In this document: positions 1-8,924 of the stretch, piece after piece
Position numbering within the stretch: position 1 is the first letter of the stretch
Layout of the letters: every line of letters starts with the position of its first letter
Assembly: GCF_009192945.1 (NCBI RefSeq)
Contig: NZ_NSET01000012.1
Coordinates: forward strand, 1-64,000
Length of the DNA stretch: 64,000 nt
Direction of reading: 5' to 3'
From: Xanthomonas maliensis
GTDB taxonomy: Bacteria > Pseudomonadota > Gammaproteobacteria > Xanthomonadales > Xanthomonadaceae
The notes under the pieces: model-generated
What the model saw: only the letters and a program-made list of their open reading frames with translations
Told to the model about the DNA's origin: nothing
Databases searched by the model: none
Program-made: the position numbers and the translations under genes

Positions 1-200
1 ACGGGTGCAGGGCTGGCTGCTGTAGCCGTGGCCGGCGCCGGGATGATCGCGGCGCTGACCGGGGTGGCGGCCGGCGCGTCGCTGGAGGCGTCGGCCCAGC
101 GCTGCCAGTAGTCCGGCGGCGGGGTCTCGGCGCGCAAGGGGCGGTTGCGCGTGGCGGTGTCGTCACGGGTGGGGGGGGGAACCGGGTTACGAGCGGCCAT
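1..200 (-). CDS. Hypothetical protein, N-terminal part (runs off window)
   Basis: An open frame begins at an ATG at 198-200 and runs off the left edge; 66 codons are visible. A GGAG ribosome-binding site lies seven bases upstream of the ATG. The visible N-terminus is rich in Pro, Ala, Thr and Arg (starts MAARNPVPPP) and includes a YWQRWADA segment, followed by an Ala/Pro linker. No signal peptide or known domain is visible in this part. It is probably a low-complexity N-terminal tail of a larger protein. The function cannot be told from this piece. Confidence 0.55.
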   Translation of the reverse strand, partial: MAARNPVPPPTRDDTATRNRPLRAETPPPDYWQRWADASSDAPAATPVSAAIIPAPATATAASPAP

Positions 201-243
201 CGAGACTCCCTGCAGTCGTGCAGATTATGCGATGAAGTTCACG

Positions 244-864
244 TTAGTGGGAGCGGTGCGGAGCCGTGGTCGCGACACCGCGCACGGGCGCCACCAGCCG
301 ACGCATGCCGCGCCACAGCAGCCGCCATGTCCACCACACCAACAGGGCGGCCAGCACGCTGGCCGATACCGACAGTCCCAGCGCCAGCCAAGGATGCGCC
401 AGTGCCAGTGCGAGCGCTGTGGTGGCGATGGTGTCTTCGGCCAGCGAGGCGATCCAGTTGCTGGCCGGTTCTGGCGAGGTGTTGAGCAGGGCGCGGCTAC
501 CGGCCTTGAGCGCGTGGCTGGTCAAGGCGATGCCGCCACCGGCCACCAGGGTGCCGGTGGCCAGGTCGCCGTCGGGCGAGAGCGTGGCGGCCGCCAGGAA
601 GGCGCCGGCCGGGACCCGCGCCAGCGTCTGCAACAGATCCCAGCCAGAATCCACGCCCGGGATCTTGTCGGCGAAGAACTCGGCGATGGCCAGCGCGCCG
701 GACGTGCCGAGCACCCACCACGACTGCGCCGGCTGCAGCGCCGGTGGCAGCGCGATCCAGCCGAGCAGGCCGGCCAGGCCGACGCCGAACACGGTCAGGT
801 AGACCCGGATGCCAGCCAGCCAGGCCAGCAGGATGCCGATGACGAACAATTGGGCTTCGCCCAT
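244..864 (-). CDS. DUF4126 family membrane protein
   Basis: A 206-residue, very hydrophobic protein starting MGEAQLFVIGILLAWLAG. Several membrane segments are visible, with short loops containing IPGVDSGWD and the motif GGGIALTSHALKAGSRALLNTSPEP. The latter is characteristic of DUF4126 proteins, where the central Gly/Ser-rich segment and SHALKAG are conserved. Its role is unknown; it is expected in the cytoplasmic membrane. I chose the internal ATG at 862-864 because an upstream ATG would add a non-hydrophobic extension of 20 residues that overlaps the divergent gene region. It is transcribed away from the DUF6776 gene. Confidence 0.8.
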   Translation of the reverse strand: MGEAQLFVIGILLAWLAGIRVYLTVFGVGLAGLLGWIALPPALQPAQSWWVLGTSGALAIAEFFADKIPGVDSGWDLLQTLARVPAGAFLAAATLSPDGDLATGTLVAGGGIALTSHALKAGSRALLNTSPEPASNWIASLAEDTIATTALALALAHPWLALGLSVSASVLAALLVWWTWRLLWRGMRRLVAPVRGVATTAPHRSH

Positions 865-985
865 GGCCTGGCTCCGCGCGAACAAGACGGAACTATCGGA
901 TAACCGGCCGCCGCACGCCAGCACGGCGACTGTGCCGGCTCTGGCACACTACGCCGCCGACCCCAGCGCCGGCCTGGCCGGCTCG

Positions 986-1732
986 ATGCCCATGAGACCA
1001 GCGACACGCGTGCACATCGTCCAACGTGACCGCAGCGGTGGCCCGGCGCCCCGCCGCTGGCCCTGGGCGGTGCTGCTGGCCATCGTCTGGCTGGCGTCGC
1101 TGGGCGCGGTGTGGTGGGTCGCCACCCGCAGTGCCGCGCCGCGGTTGGCCGATGCCGAAACGGCGTTGCAGCAGGCACGGCAGACCCAGGCCCAGCAGCG
1201 ACGGCAGATCGAGCAACTGCAGCAGCGCCAGGTCAACCTGGCGATGTCCGACAAGATCAGCCGTGCCGCCAATACCGAGGTGCAGACCTCGTTGGCCGAG
1301 CGCGACGAACAGATCGCGGCATTGCGCGCGGACGTGGCCTTCTATGAGCGGCTGGTGGGTTCGACCGCGCAGCGCAAGGGGTTGAACGCGCATTCGGTGC
1401 AGTTCTCGCCCGAAGCCGGCGGTACCTGGAGCTATAGCGTGGTGCTGACCCAGAACCTGAACCGTGGCGCGATCAGTCAGGGCCAGCTGCGTTTTGCGGT
1501 GGAAGGCGTGCGTGCGGGCAAGTTGACCACGGTGAGCTGGAACGAATTGCACCAGAAGAACGAGGCTGCCGGGCAGCCGTATTCGTTCCGTTATTTCCAG
1601 CAACTGGACGGCAGCGTGATGTTGCCGAAGGATTTCACTCCGCAACGTGTCAAAATCACCCTGAGCGGCGACGGGGCGCCGATCAATCAGACCTTCGATT
1701 GGAAAGTCGCCGGCAACGGCGCGGGGGAGTAG
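986..1732 (+). CDS. DUF6776 family membrane-anchored coiled-coil protein
   Basis: About 248 residues from the ATG at 986 (a second ATG lies six bases on). One membrane helix (about residues 20-42, RWPWAVLLAIVWLASLG) is followed by a Gln/Arg-rich coiled coil (about 50-125). A globular C-terminal domain has the pattern typical of this conserved proteobacterial family. It lies three bases upstream of the bactofilin gene, and its stop TAG is followed by CTC then ATG, so the two are very likely co-transcribed and perhaps work together at the inner membrane. The longer open frame upstream overlaps the DUF4126 gene and is not used. The biochemical role is unknown. Confidence 0.75.
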   Translation: MPMRPATRVHIVQRDRSGGPAPRRWPWAVLLAIVWLASLGAVWWVATRSAAPRLADAETALQQARQTQAQQRRQIEQLQQRQVNLAMSDKISRAANTEVQTSLAERDEQIAALRADVAFYERLVGSTAQRKGLNAHSVQFSPEAGGTWSYSVVLTQNLNRGAISQGQLRFAVEGVRAGKLTTVSWNELHQKNEAAGQPYSFRYFQQLDGSVMLPKDFTPQRVKITLSGDGAPINQTFDWKVAGNGAGE

Positions 1733-1735
1733 CTC

Positions 1736-2200
1736 ATGTTCGGTAACAAGTCCAACCGTGGTGGCCAGACCGTGGTCGATACCTTGATCGGCCCACAGGT
1801 GGTCATTCGCGGCGATCTGCTGTTCAGCGGCGGCCTGTATGTGGAAGGTCGCATTCTCGGCAAGGTGTTCGCCGAGGACGGCGCCAGCGCCACCCTGACC
1901 ATCGCCGAGCAAGGCAGCATCGAAGGCGAGGTGCGTGCGCCGGTGGTGGTGATCAATGGCCAGCTGACCGGCGATGTCCACGCCGCCGAGCGGGTCGAAC
2001 TGGCCGCCAATGCGCGTGTACAGGGCAATGTGCACTACCAGGTGGTGGAGATGAGCGCTGGTGCGCAGCTCACCGGTCGGCTGATCCATGCCGCCGCCGC
2101 GGTGACCGCCGCGCTGCCGGCGCCGGATGCCAGCGCAGCGAGCGAGAGTCCCGCCGCCGAGCCGGCAAAGTCGCGTCAGCCCGCCACCGCCGAGGCCTGA
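1736..2200 (+). CDS. Bactofilin (polymer-forming cytoskeletal protein)
   Basis: A 154-residue protein with the bactofilin fold. After [10 protein letters not shown] it reads [33 protein letters not shown], a repeating short beta-strand pattern with Gly turns that forms a right-handed beta helix. The last 35 residues are a disordered Ala/Pro/Glu tail. Bactofilins polymerise without nucleotide and position envelope or cell-wall enzymes at the inner membrane. The gene sits three bases after the DUF6776 membrane protein and just before erpA. Confidence 0.9.
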   Translation: MFGNKSNRGGQTVVDTLIGPQVVIRGDLLFSGGLYVEGRILGKVFAEDGASATLTIAEQGSIEGEVRAPVVVINGQLTGDVHAAERVELAANARVQGNVHYQVVEMSAGAQLTGRLIHAAAAVTAALPAPDASAASESPAAEPAKSRQPATAEA

Positions 2201-2240
2201 GGCGCTTGAAGTCGGGCGATCGAGCCCCCATGCTGATCGC

Positions 2241-2627
2241 ATGAACACCCTCGTTTCGCTTCCGACCGCCGCGCCGGCACCGGACTATCAGTCGCTTGAC
2301 CGTCCGCTGAATTTCTCCGCGGCCGCTGCGGCCAAGGTGCAGTCGCTGATCCAGGAAGAAGGCAATGCCGACCTGGCGCTGCGCGTCTATATCCAGGGCG
2401 GCGGTTGCTCCGGCTTCCAGTACGGCTTCGAGTTCGACGAAAACCGGGCCGAGGACGATTTGGCCGTGGTCACCGACGGCGTCACCTTGCTGGTGGATCC
2501 GCTCAGCCTGCAGTACCTGATGGGCGCGGAGGTCGATTACACCGAAAGCCTGACCGGCGCGCAGTTCGTGATCCGCAATCCCAACGCCAAGACGACCTGC
2601 GGCTGCGGCAGTAGCTTCAGCGTCTGA
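2241..2627 (+). CDS. erpA: Iron-sulfur cluster insertion protein ErpA
   Basis: A 128-residue A-type carrier of the HesB/IscA family. The three cluster-binding cysteines are present: C56 in GGGCSGFQ, and C120 and C122 in [11 protein letters not shown] at the C-terminus. ErpA delivers Fe-S clusters to apo-proteins, notably those of isoprenoid synthesis and respiration. The ATG at 2241 was chosen because homologues are about 110-130 residues long, and the 38 upstream codons are Pro/Arg-rich and overlap the bactofilin gene. It has about ten residues more at the N-terminus than the E. coli protein. Confidence 0.95.
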   Translation: MNTLVSLPTAAPAPDYQSLDRPLNFSAAAAAKVQSLIQEEGNADLALRVYIQGGGCSGFQYGFEFDENRAEDDLAVVTDGVTLLVDPLSLQYLMGAEVDYTESLTGAQFVIRNPNAKTTCGCGSSFSV

Positions 2628-2704
2628 ACGCCGGCCGCCGCCAGCGGCGACGCGGTGGCGGTCGATGGTTGCGGGTGTAGCCGATTGTCGGCAGGCTTGT
2701 GCAG

Positions 2705-3592
2705 ATGCCTCCGACCTCTTCGCTGTCCGCCTTCGCCTTCGCCGATACCTCGCTCGATCGCGGCGATCTGCTGCGTGAAGACCCGCTCGCGCTGGCGCGG
2801 CTCTGGCCACAGGCGCAGGTGCTGCTGATCGATGCCAAGGGCCTGGTGCTGGCCGATGTCGCGGGGCAGCCGTTGCCGGTGACCGGCGCCGAGCTGTCGC
2901 TGGAGCCGGAGGCGGCCTTGTTCCTGGGCTTGCGCGAACAGCACGGCTGGTTCTGCGTGGCGGCCGAGACCGTCGAGGTGGCGGCCCCGCAACGGCTCGA
3001 CCTGCGCCAGATCGCGGCCGAGTGGCCGGCGCCGCTGGCCAGCTTGGCCGCGTATGCGCGCGCGATGCTGCACTGGCAGGCGCGCACCCGCTTCTGTGGG
3101 GTCTGCGGTGGCGCCACCGTGCTGCGCCGTGCCGGTTTCGTCGCCCAATGCAGCCAGTGCCAGACCGAGCACTACCCACGCGTGGACCCGGCGATCATCG
3201 TCGCCGTCAGCGACGGTGATCGCTTGCTGCTGGGGCGTCAGGCCAGCTGGGCGCCCGGGCGCTATTCGGTCATCGCTGGCTTCGTCGAGCCCGGCGAGGC
3301 GCTGGAGCAGACGGTCGCCCGCGAGGTCTACGAAGAGACCCGGGTACGTGTCCAGCAGTGCCACTATCTCGCCTCGCAGCCGTGGCCGTTTCCTGGGGCC
3401 TTGATGCTGGGTTTCAGCGCCCAGGCCGCGGCCAGCGAGCAGCCGCAGGTCACCGGCGAGCTGGAGGATGCCCGCTGGGTGAGCCACAGCGAGATCGGCG
3501 CGGCGCTGGCGGGCGAGGGCCCGATCGGCCTGCCGCCGCCGATCTCGATTTCGCGCGCGCTGATCGAGCATTGGTTTGGCACGCATGCATGA
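2705..3592 (+). CDS. nudC: NAD(H)-capping RNA decapping / NADH pyrophosphatase NudC
   Basis: About 295 residues. The middle carries a zinc ribbon with C131 and C134 (FCGVCGG) and C149 and C152 (QCSQCQTEHYPRVDPA). The Nudix box follows at about 192-214: GFVEPGEALEQTVAREVYEE. The SQPWPFP motif downstream is the NudC signature that distinguishes NADH-type Nudix enzymes. NudC hydrolyses NAD(H) to NMN(H) and AMP and removes NAD caps from RNA. A GTG at 2699 is an alternative start. The gene lies 63 bases upstream of ampE. Confidence 0.93.
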   Translation: MPPTSSLSAFAFADTSLDRGDLLREDPLALARLWPQAQVLLIDAKGLVLADVAGQPLPVTGAELSLEPEAALFLGLREQHGWFCVAAETVEVAAPQRLDLRQIAAEWPAPLASLAAYARAMLHWQARTRFCGVCGGATVLRRAGFVAQCSQCQTEHYPRVDPAIIVAVSDGDRLLLGRQASWAPGRYSVIAGFVEPGEALEQTVAREVYEETRVRVQQCHYLASQPWPFPGALMLGFSAQAAASEQPQVTGELEDARWVSHSEIGAALAGEGPIGLPPPISISRALIEHWFGTHA

Positions 3593-3655
3593 GCCCATCC
3601 GCTGCCGCCAAGCCACGCGCGCGCGCTCGGCTAGACTGGGCTGAGGAGGAATCCC

Positions 3656-4549
3656 ATGTTCACCACCCTGGTTGCCGTCGTTGTCGCATTGACGCTGGGC
3701 CATGTGGCGCCCGCGCAGGTGGCGCGCCTGCGTCGCTTCGACTGGTTCGGCCGTTGGCTGGGTCGGCTCGATGGCCAGGCGCCGGCGCGCGGCGCCTGGC
3801 AGGGGCGCTACGGCGTGCTGCTGGCGCTGCTGCCGATCCTGTTGGCGGTGCTGTTGCTGCAGTGGCTGCTGGCCGACGTCTGGCGCGGATTCCTGGCGCT
3901 GCTGTTTGGAGTGGCGGTGCTGGCCTGGACCTGGGGGCCGCGCGATCTGGACCGCGACGTCGAGGCGGTGATCGATGCCGACGAGCCGCAGGCGCGGCAG
4001 CGTGCTGTGGCGCAGTTGCAGGCTGCCGGCGGCAGCGTGCATGAAGACGCACCCTCGCTGGTGGAAGCGGTGGTGGTGAACGGACTGCGCCGTTGGTTCG
4101 CGGTGCTGTGGTGGTTCCTGCTGCTGGGCCCGTTCGGCGCGGTGCTGTATCGGTTGACCGCACTGGCGGTGGAAAGCCCGCTCGCCAGCCTGCTGCCGCC
4201 ACGCAATCTGGCCGGCGCACGCTGGCTGCTGGCCGCGCTGGAATGGCCGGTCGCACAATTGATGACGGTGTCGATCGCACTGGTCGGCAACTTCGAGACC
4301 GTGTTTCGCGCCTGGCGCGACGCCAATGGCAATCGCTGGGTGCTGGAACCGCACTTCCTCGGCGCGGTAGCGCGCGCCAGCGTCAGTGACGACCTCCGCG
4401 CCGAAGCGCACGACTACACCGATGCCGGCCTGGTGCCGGTGTGGCGCCGCCTGCCGGAAGTACGCGATGCGATGAGCCTGGTCTGGCGCGTGCTGCTGCT
4501 GTGGATGGTGATGCTGGCGTTGCTGGTGATTGCTGGATGGGTGAGCTAA
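3656..4549 (+). CDS. ampE: AmpE-like inner membrane regulatory protein
   Basis: A 297-residue membrane protein with an N-terminal hydrophobic helix (MFTTLVAVVVALTLGHV) and further membrane segments near residues 50-75, 145-165, 185-215 and at the C-terminus. The middle motif HEDAPSLVEAVVVNGLRRWFAVLWWFLLLGPFGAVLYRL is typical of the AmpE/CobD-like family. In enterobacteria ampE pairs with ampD and is linked to beta-lactamase regulation through cell-wall recycling. Here it follows nudC instead, and no ampD is in the window. A strong GAGGAGGA ribosome-binding site precedes the ATG. Confidence 0.85.
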   Translation: MFTTLVAVVVALTLGHVAPAQVARLRRFDWFGRWLGRLDGQAPARGAWQGRYGVLLALLPILLAVLLLQWLLADVWRGFLALLFGVAVLAWTWGPRDLDRDVEAVIDADEPQARQRAVAQLQAAGGSVHEDAPSLVEAVVVNGLRRWFAVLWWFLLLGPFGAVLYRLTALAVESPLASLLPPRNLAGARWLLAALEWPVAQLMTVSIALVGNFETVFRAWRDANGNRWVLEPHFLGAVARASVSDDLRAEAHDYTDAGLVPVWRRLPEVRDAMSLVWRVLLLWMVMLALLVIAGWVS

Positions 4550-4656
4550 CGCCCCTGTGCGCCGATGGGCGCGGCATGGCGTGAATCGGTGCGCCTTGCG
4601 CAGCGGTCTGTCATTGCGGCTGCGGCGTCTATGCAGCGTAGCAGCGGATTGGTCGC

Positions 4657-5067
4657 TCAGCCCGGCGCGAGCAGGGTGAAGGGAAACCACGGCAGATTCC
4701 GCGCGATCCAATACGCCGGTAGTCCCCACAGCCAGAACTTGGGCTCGGACATCACCGCCACCACCGGCGCAAACCAGCGTGCGCGCCAACCGGCCTTCCA
4801 GGCGATCAGGCCAGGCAGCGTGAACAGGCCGAGCACGGCGGCCGGATTCATCGCGAAGGCGCCGGGTAGATCGAAGTGCGCCAGCGCATACAACGCGCGT
4901 GTCATGCCGCAGCCGGGGCAGTAGCAACCAGTGACGGCGCGGAACATGCAGGGCGGAAACGGGCTGTCGGCCGCGTTGGGATCGAATCGGTAGAGCAGCG
5001 AGACGCCGACGGCGGCCACTGAGGTGACCGCCGTCGCTCCGAGCCAATGGCGCGGACGCAGTTCCAT
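4657..5067 (-). CDS. DUF2752 family membrane protein
   Basis: 136 residues, starting MELRPRHWLGATAV. The DUF2752 signature is clear: PCMFRAVTGCYCPGCGMTRALYAL (around residues 42-66), containing the CPGCGMTRA core. Two or three membrane helices follow. The function is unknown. Its ATG overlaps the stop codon of the upstream CD225-like gene (TAATG), so the pair is translationally coupled. DUF2752 and CD225/DUF4190-like proteins are often neighbours in bacteria. Confidence 0.88.
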   Translation of the reverse strand: MELRPRHWLGATAVTSVAAVGVSLLYRFDPNAADSPFPPCMFRAVTGCYCPGCGMTRALYALAHFDLPGAFAMNPAAVLGLFTLPGLIAWKAGWRARWFAPVVAVMSEPKFWLWGLPAYWIARNLPWFPFTLLAPG

Positions 5068-5411
5068 TAGCGCCCGTGCTGTAGCTGCTGGATGGATTCC
5101 ATGTATGCCTGCATGCCGCCGGTGGCGACCATGCCGATATTGATCAGCAAACCGATCGCGGCCAGCACGGTGGTGACGATGCACCAGGTCTTGGCGGTCT
5201 GCGAGGCGCGGCGCGCGCCGTCGAAGTCGCCCTGGTTGAGCAGGCCGTTGACCTTGCTGGAGAACACGATCGCCACGATGCCGGTGATCAACGCCGGGCA
5301 GCACAGGCAAAACCCCAGCACGGTGGACACGATCGCCCAGACCAGATGATTGGGAACCGGGCCGGGGGCGTCCGTGGAGGTGGAATGGATCGGCGGTGGG
5401 ACGGCACTCAT
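5067..5411 (-). CDS. CD225/dispanin-family small membrane protein
   Basis: 114 residues with a Pro/Ser/Thr-rich start (MSAVPPPIHSTST), then two membrane segments. The first contains NHLVWAIVSTVLGFCLCCPALITGIVAIVFSSKVN and is followed by the GDFDGARRAS linker and the second helix after AKTWCIVTT. The layout of helix, SSKVN, G-x(3)-A-x(2)-S-x-AK and helix is the CD225 (dispanin) pattern also found in eukaryotic IFITM proteins. The bacterial role is unknown. It is coupled to the downstream DUF2752 gene. Confidence 0.88.
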   Translation of the reverse strand: MSAVPPPIHSTSTDAPGPVPNHLVWAIVSTVLGFCLCCPALITGIVAIVFSSKVNGLLNQGDFDGARRASQTAKTWCIVTTVLAAIGLLINIGMVATGGMQAYMESIQQLQHGR

Positions 5412-5676
5412 GGTGAAGCTCCTTGGGTGGTAAACAACGGCAAAGTACAAGGGGATAGCGCAGATCCGTCCTGCGGTGGCAGGCTTACCGTCCAGCCCGG
5501 CACGGCGGCGGCACGCACTCGGCGCGCCGCCTGGGAGTACACCCCCTGGCACGGGACAACATGGTCTATCCCCGGTGCGCACGCCTGCAGCGGCACCAGG
5601 CCGCGGCGAAACGTGCGATCGCGCACAGGCTACTCGCGGCAGGCAGCGGACGCAAAGCTGCGGGTCGTTGACGTGC

Positions 5677-7599
5677 TCAGGCCTGGTCCTGGCGCAGCGC
5701 CCGCACCTGTTGTTCCAGCAGCGCCGCACTTGCCTGCTCGCCGGGCACGGCCGGGCCTGCGGCCACCTCGATGTGGGCGCGCATGCGCCGCGGCACGCGC
5801 ATGCGTCCGAGCCGGCTGTCGCGGCGGCTCCACATGCTCGACCACATGCCGCGCAGCGCCAGCGGAACCACCGGCACGTTGCGGCGCTGCAGGATCTTTT
5901 CGACCCCCGATTTGAACGTGGCGATCTGTCCGTCCTTGGTCAATGCACCTTCGGGAAAGATGCACACCAGCTCGCCGTCGGCCAGGGCCGCATCGATGCG
6001 GTCGAAGGCCTGCTGCATCAGCGCCGGATCCTCACGCGCCCCGGCGATGGGAATGGCCTTGGCGGTGCGGAAGATCCAGCGCATCACCGGGATGCGGAAG
6101 ATCTTGTAGTACATGACGAAGCGCACCGGGCGCGGGATCACCGCCGACAGGATCAGCGCGTCCATGTAGCTGACGTGATTGCACACCAGCAGCGCGGCGC
6201 CTTCGTCGGGAACATGGCGATCGATCGCGTGCGCACGCAGGCGATACAGCACGCTCACCAGCACCCAGCTGAGGAAGCGCATCAAGAATTCCGGCACCAG
6301 GGTGAAGATCCACAGCGCCACCAGCGTATTGGCGATGCCCAGCGCCAGGAAAACCTGCGGAATGCTCAACCCGGGCAAGGGGATGCGGTGGCCGAACAGC
6401 ACCACCTGCGGCAGCTGCAACAGCACGCCGATGACCGCCGCGGCGACGATGAACAACGAGTTCTGGATATTGAGACCGGCGATCACCCGAGATAGCTCGC
6501 CTCGGGGCGTGCGGCTCTGGATCAGCGCGAACAGCGGTACCACGAACAGGCCAGTGAACAGTCCGATGCCGACCAGGTCGACGATCAGCCGCAGGTTGCC
6601 GGTCTGCTGCACGAACTGGCCGATGCTCAGATCGCTGACCGGGGCGGCGCCGGGACGGGCGAAGTACAGGTCCAGCAGAAAGGCGCTGATGCCGAAGGCA
6701 CCCAACGGCACCAAACCAATCTCCACGGTGCGTCCGGACAGCCGTTCGCACAGCAGCGAGCCCACGCCGGTGCCGATGGAGAACAGCGCCAGCGCGAACA
6801 CGTACAACTCCTGGCGGCCGCCGAGATTGAGCAGCGCATAGCTCGGCAGCTGCGCGGTGAGGACGGTGCCGATAAACCAGAACCACGACACTCCGAGCAC
6901 CGAATTGCGCACCGCCAGCGTGCGCCGGGTCAGGCGCATGATCGCGCGCGATTCGGGAATGGGGTTCCAGCGCACCCGCAGCTCCGGCGCGCCGGCATCC
7001 ACGCGCGGCACCAGCCGCGCCATCAGATTGCCGGTCACCGCGATGGCGATCACCGCCGTGGCGGCGACCACCGGGCCGTGGGCACCGGCGATCTGGAAGA
7101 TCAGCCCGCCGACGATCATGCCGCACAGGATCGAGATCGACGTGCCCATCTCGACCAGACCGTTGCCGCCGGTCAGCTCTTCGGGCTTGAGCACCGAGGG
7201 CAGGATCGAATACTTCACCGGACCGAACAGGGTGGATTGCATTCCGGTACAGAACAGCGCCACCAGCAGCACCGGCATGTTCTCGCTGATGAAGCCCACC
7301 GCCGCCAGCGACATGATCGCGATCTCCATGCTGGTGGTGATCACGATGAGCTTTTGCTTCTCCAGCTTTTCGGCGATCTGCCCGGCGATGGCCGAGAACA
7401 GGAAGTAGGGCAGGATAAACAGCGCCGGCGCCAGGTTGGTGTAGAGCGTGCGCTCGGAGGCATCCACCCCCAGATAGAACAGCAGGCCGATAATGGCTTG
7501 GCGATAGACATTGTCGTTGAATGCCCCCAGCGACTGGACGGCGAAAAACGGCAGGAAGCGGCGCTGACGGAGCAGGGCGAACTGGGTATGGCCTGACAT
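5677..7599 (-). CDS. MFS transporter fused to PlsC-type acyltransferase
   Basis: 640 residues. The first ~430 form a 12-helix major facilitator domain resembling the lysophospholipid transporter LplT. The last ~200 are a glycerophospholipid acyltransferase domain with NHVSYMDA (H-x4-D catalytic motif, about residue 475) and FPEGALTKDG (about residue 550). The family is known from LplT-Aas systems, which flip lysophospholipids across the inner membrane and re-acylate them. Here the acyl-ACP synthetase (AMP-ligase) part of Aas is missing, so acyl groups would have to come from acyl-ACP or acyl-CoA directly. Repair of lysophospholipid is the likely role, but the substrate is inferred. Confidence 0.88.
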   Translation of the reverse strand: MSGHTQFALLRQRRFLPFFAVQSLGAFNDNVYRQAIIGLLFYLGVDASERTLYTNLAPALFILPYFLFSAIAGQIAEKLEKQKLIVITTSMEIAIMSLAAVGFISENMPVLLVALFCTGMQSTLFGPVKYSILPSVLKPEELTGGNGLVEMGTSISILCGMIVGGLIFQIAGAHGPVVAATAVIAIAVTGNLMARLVPRVDAGAPELRVRWNPIPESRAIMRLTRRTLAVRNSVLGVSWFWFIGTVLTAQLPSYALLNLGGRQELYVFALALFSIGTGVGSLLCERLSGRTVEIGLVPLGAFGISAFLLDLYFARPGAAPVSDLSIGQFVQQTGNLRLIVDLVGIGLFTGLFVVPLFALIQSRTPRGELSRVIAGLNIQNSLFIVAAAVIGVLLQLPQVVLFGHRIPLPGLSIPQVFLALGIANTLVALWIFTLVPEFLMRFLSWVLVSVLYRLRAHAIDRHVPDEGAALLVCNHVSYMDALILSAVIPRPVRFVMYYKIFRIPVMRWIFRTAKAIPIAGAREDPALMQQAFDRIDAALADGELVCIFPEGALTKDGQIATFKSGVEKILQRRNVPVVPLALRGMWSSMWSRRDSRLGRMRVPRRMRAHIEVAAGPAVPGEQASAALLEQQVRALRQDQA

Positions 7600-7666
7600 G
7601 CGGGTTCCTTGGCGATCGCGCGCAGCCTAGCAGGCTTACCGGGTCTCGGCAGGCGGCCGGTTGGCA

Positions 7667-7921
7667 AGAGCGTGTTATGTCCTCCGAGGTGGGTGCGAAG
7701 CGTCCTGTGGCGCGTCGAGACAAGGCGTGCCTGGCCGCCTGGGCAAGGCGCGCAACGCGGTCTCGGCGCGCCACAGGACGCGTCCTGCTGGGTTGGCCGT
7801 CAGCGGCACGGAGCCGGCGTCGCGCCGCTTGCCGTGGCGCCAGCCACGCCGGCGCCACGCAGCACCCGCCCCGCACCGCTGACGGTCAACGCATCTCATC
7901 TCGACGTGCGTAACACGCGCT
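7667..7921. repeat. Dispersed MITE-like repeat, copy 1 (255 bp)
   Basis: The stretch between the MFS-acyltransferase gene and the LysR gene is a non-coding element. It begins AGAGCGTGTTATG, and its other end, read on the minus strand, begins AGCGCGTGTTACG. Similarity between the two ends continues imperfectly for about 25 bases (including GAGGTGGGTGCG against GAGATGAGATGCG). Its reverse complement matches the element at 59693-59938 along its whole length (for example CAGCGGTGCGG, CTCCGTGCCG, GACGGCCAACCC), and its left end matches 37608-37656. No transposase is present. The right end overlaps the LysR stop codon. Confidence 0.8.
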
Positions 7922-8825
7922 AGGTATTCGTGCGCGGCACGCGTGGACGGGGCGGCGCGGTACGCGCCTGCAGCAGGGCGACAAAGGCGCGGGCGGCAGG
8001 GGTGGGGTCGGCGCGCCACACCGCATAGGTCAAAAAGCGGAAGCGCTCCTTGAGCGCCACTGCCGTCACACCGCCCATCGCCGCGGCCATGGTCTGCGGC
8101 ACGATGCCCACACCCAGCCCGGCGGCGACCAGTTCGCGCACCAGGTCGGCGTGGGTCACCTCGTATTGCAGCCGCTGCCGCAACTGCTGCTGGGCGAATG
8201 CCGCATCGACGATGCCGCGCACGCCGGCACCAGGGATCAGCCCGGCCATCGGCAGGTTGTCCAGCTCGGCCACGGCGACCTGCTTGCGCCGGGCCAGGCG
8301 ATGCTCCGGCGCGACGATCAGGGCCAGCCCCTCTTCGTGCAGCAACACGCGTTGCGCGGGCAGGGCGATGTGCGGGCCGACGCCGACCAGGGCCACGTCC
8401 AGTCGGCCCTGGGCCAGATCGGCGAGCAGGGCGTCGCTCATCGCGGTGCGCAGATGTACGTCTACCCGCGCGTGGGCCTGCCGGAAGGCCTGCAGCAAGG
8501 TCGGCACTTGCACCGTGGTCAACGAGGAGATCTGTCCCAGCGTCAAGCGTCCGCGCACCGTCCCCAGCGCCTGCGCCATTTCTTCGTGCAGGCGCTCGGC
8601 CGCGCGCAAGGTCTGCCGTGCGTTGTGCAGGAACACCTCGCCAGCGGCGGTGGGGCGTACCCGCCGCGGGCCGCGTTCGAACAGCCGCGCGCCCAGACTC
8701 TCTTCGATCTTGGCGATTTGGTGGCTGAGCGCCGACTGCACGGTATTGCAGCGGCGGGCTGCCGCAGTAAAGCCGCCCTCTTCGGCGACGGCGACGGCGA
8801 ACTCCAGTTGCCGCAAGGTCAGCAT
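7920..8825 (-). CDS. LysR-family transcriptional regulator
   Basis: 301 residues starting MLTLRQLEFAVAVAEEGGF. The N-terminal winged helix-turn-helix (about 1-60: FTAAARRCNTVQSALSHQIAKIEESLGARLFERG) is typical of LysR regulators. The effector-binding domain fills the rest, with MSDALLADLAQGRLDVALVG. It is divergent from the MFS gene at 8925, with about 100 bases between the starts. By the usual LysR arrangement it probably controls that transporter in response to a small-molecule ligand. The ligand is unknown. Confidence 0.9.
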   Translation of the reverse strand: MLTLRQLEFAVAVAEEGGFTAAARRCNTVQSALSHQIAKIEESLGARLFERGPRRVRPTAAGEVFLHNARQTLRAAERLHEEMAQALGTVRGRLTLGQISSLTTVQVPTLLQAFRQAHARVDVHLRTAMSDALLADLAQGRLDVALVGVGPHIALPAQRVLLHEEGLALIVAPEHRLARRKQVAVAELDNLPMAGLIPGAGVRGIVDAAFAQQQLRQRLQYEVTHADLVRELVAAGLGVGIVPQTMAAAMGGVTAVALKERFRFLTYAVWRADPTPAARAFVALLQARTAPPRPRVPRTNT

Positions 8826-8924
8826 GCAATCTCGAAACAGGATGGAAAGAGTGAAAACAATACATTGGAAAGATATGGCAATGCCGCCCACACTGCGCGC
8901 CACTTCTCCACCGTGGCCTCCTGC

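Noticed and set aside
2070..5047. Long minus-strand frames opposite bactofilin, erpA, nudC and ampE
   Set aside because: Products are Arg/His/Gln-rich with no domains. They mirror real genes in a high-GC genome, where antisense stop codons are rare.
7675..7919. Frames within the MITE-like repeat as genes
   Set aside because: The same stretch recurs elsewhere as non-coding repeat, and the frames are not conserved between copies.
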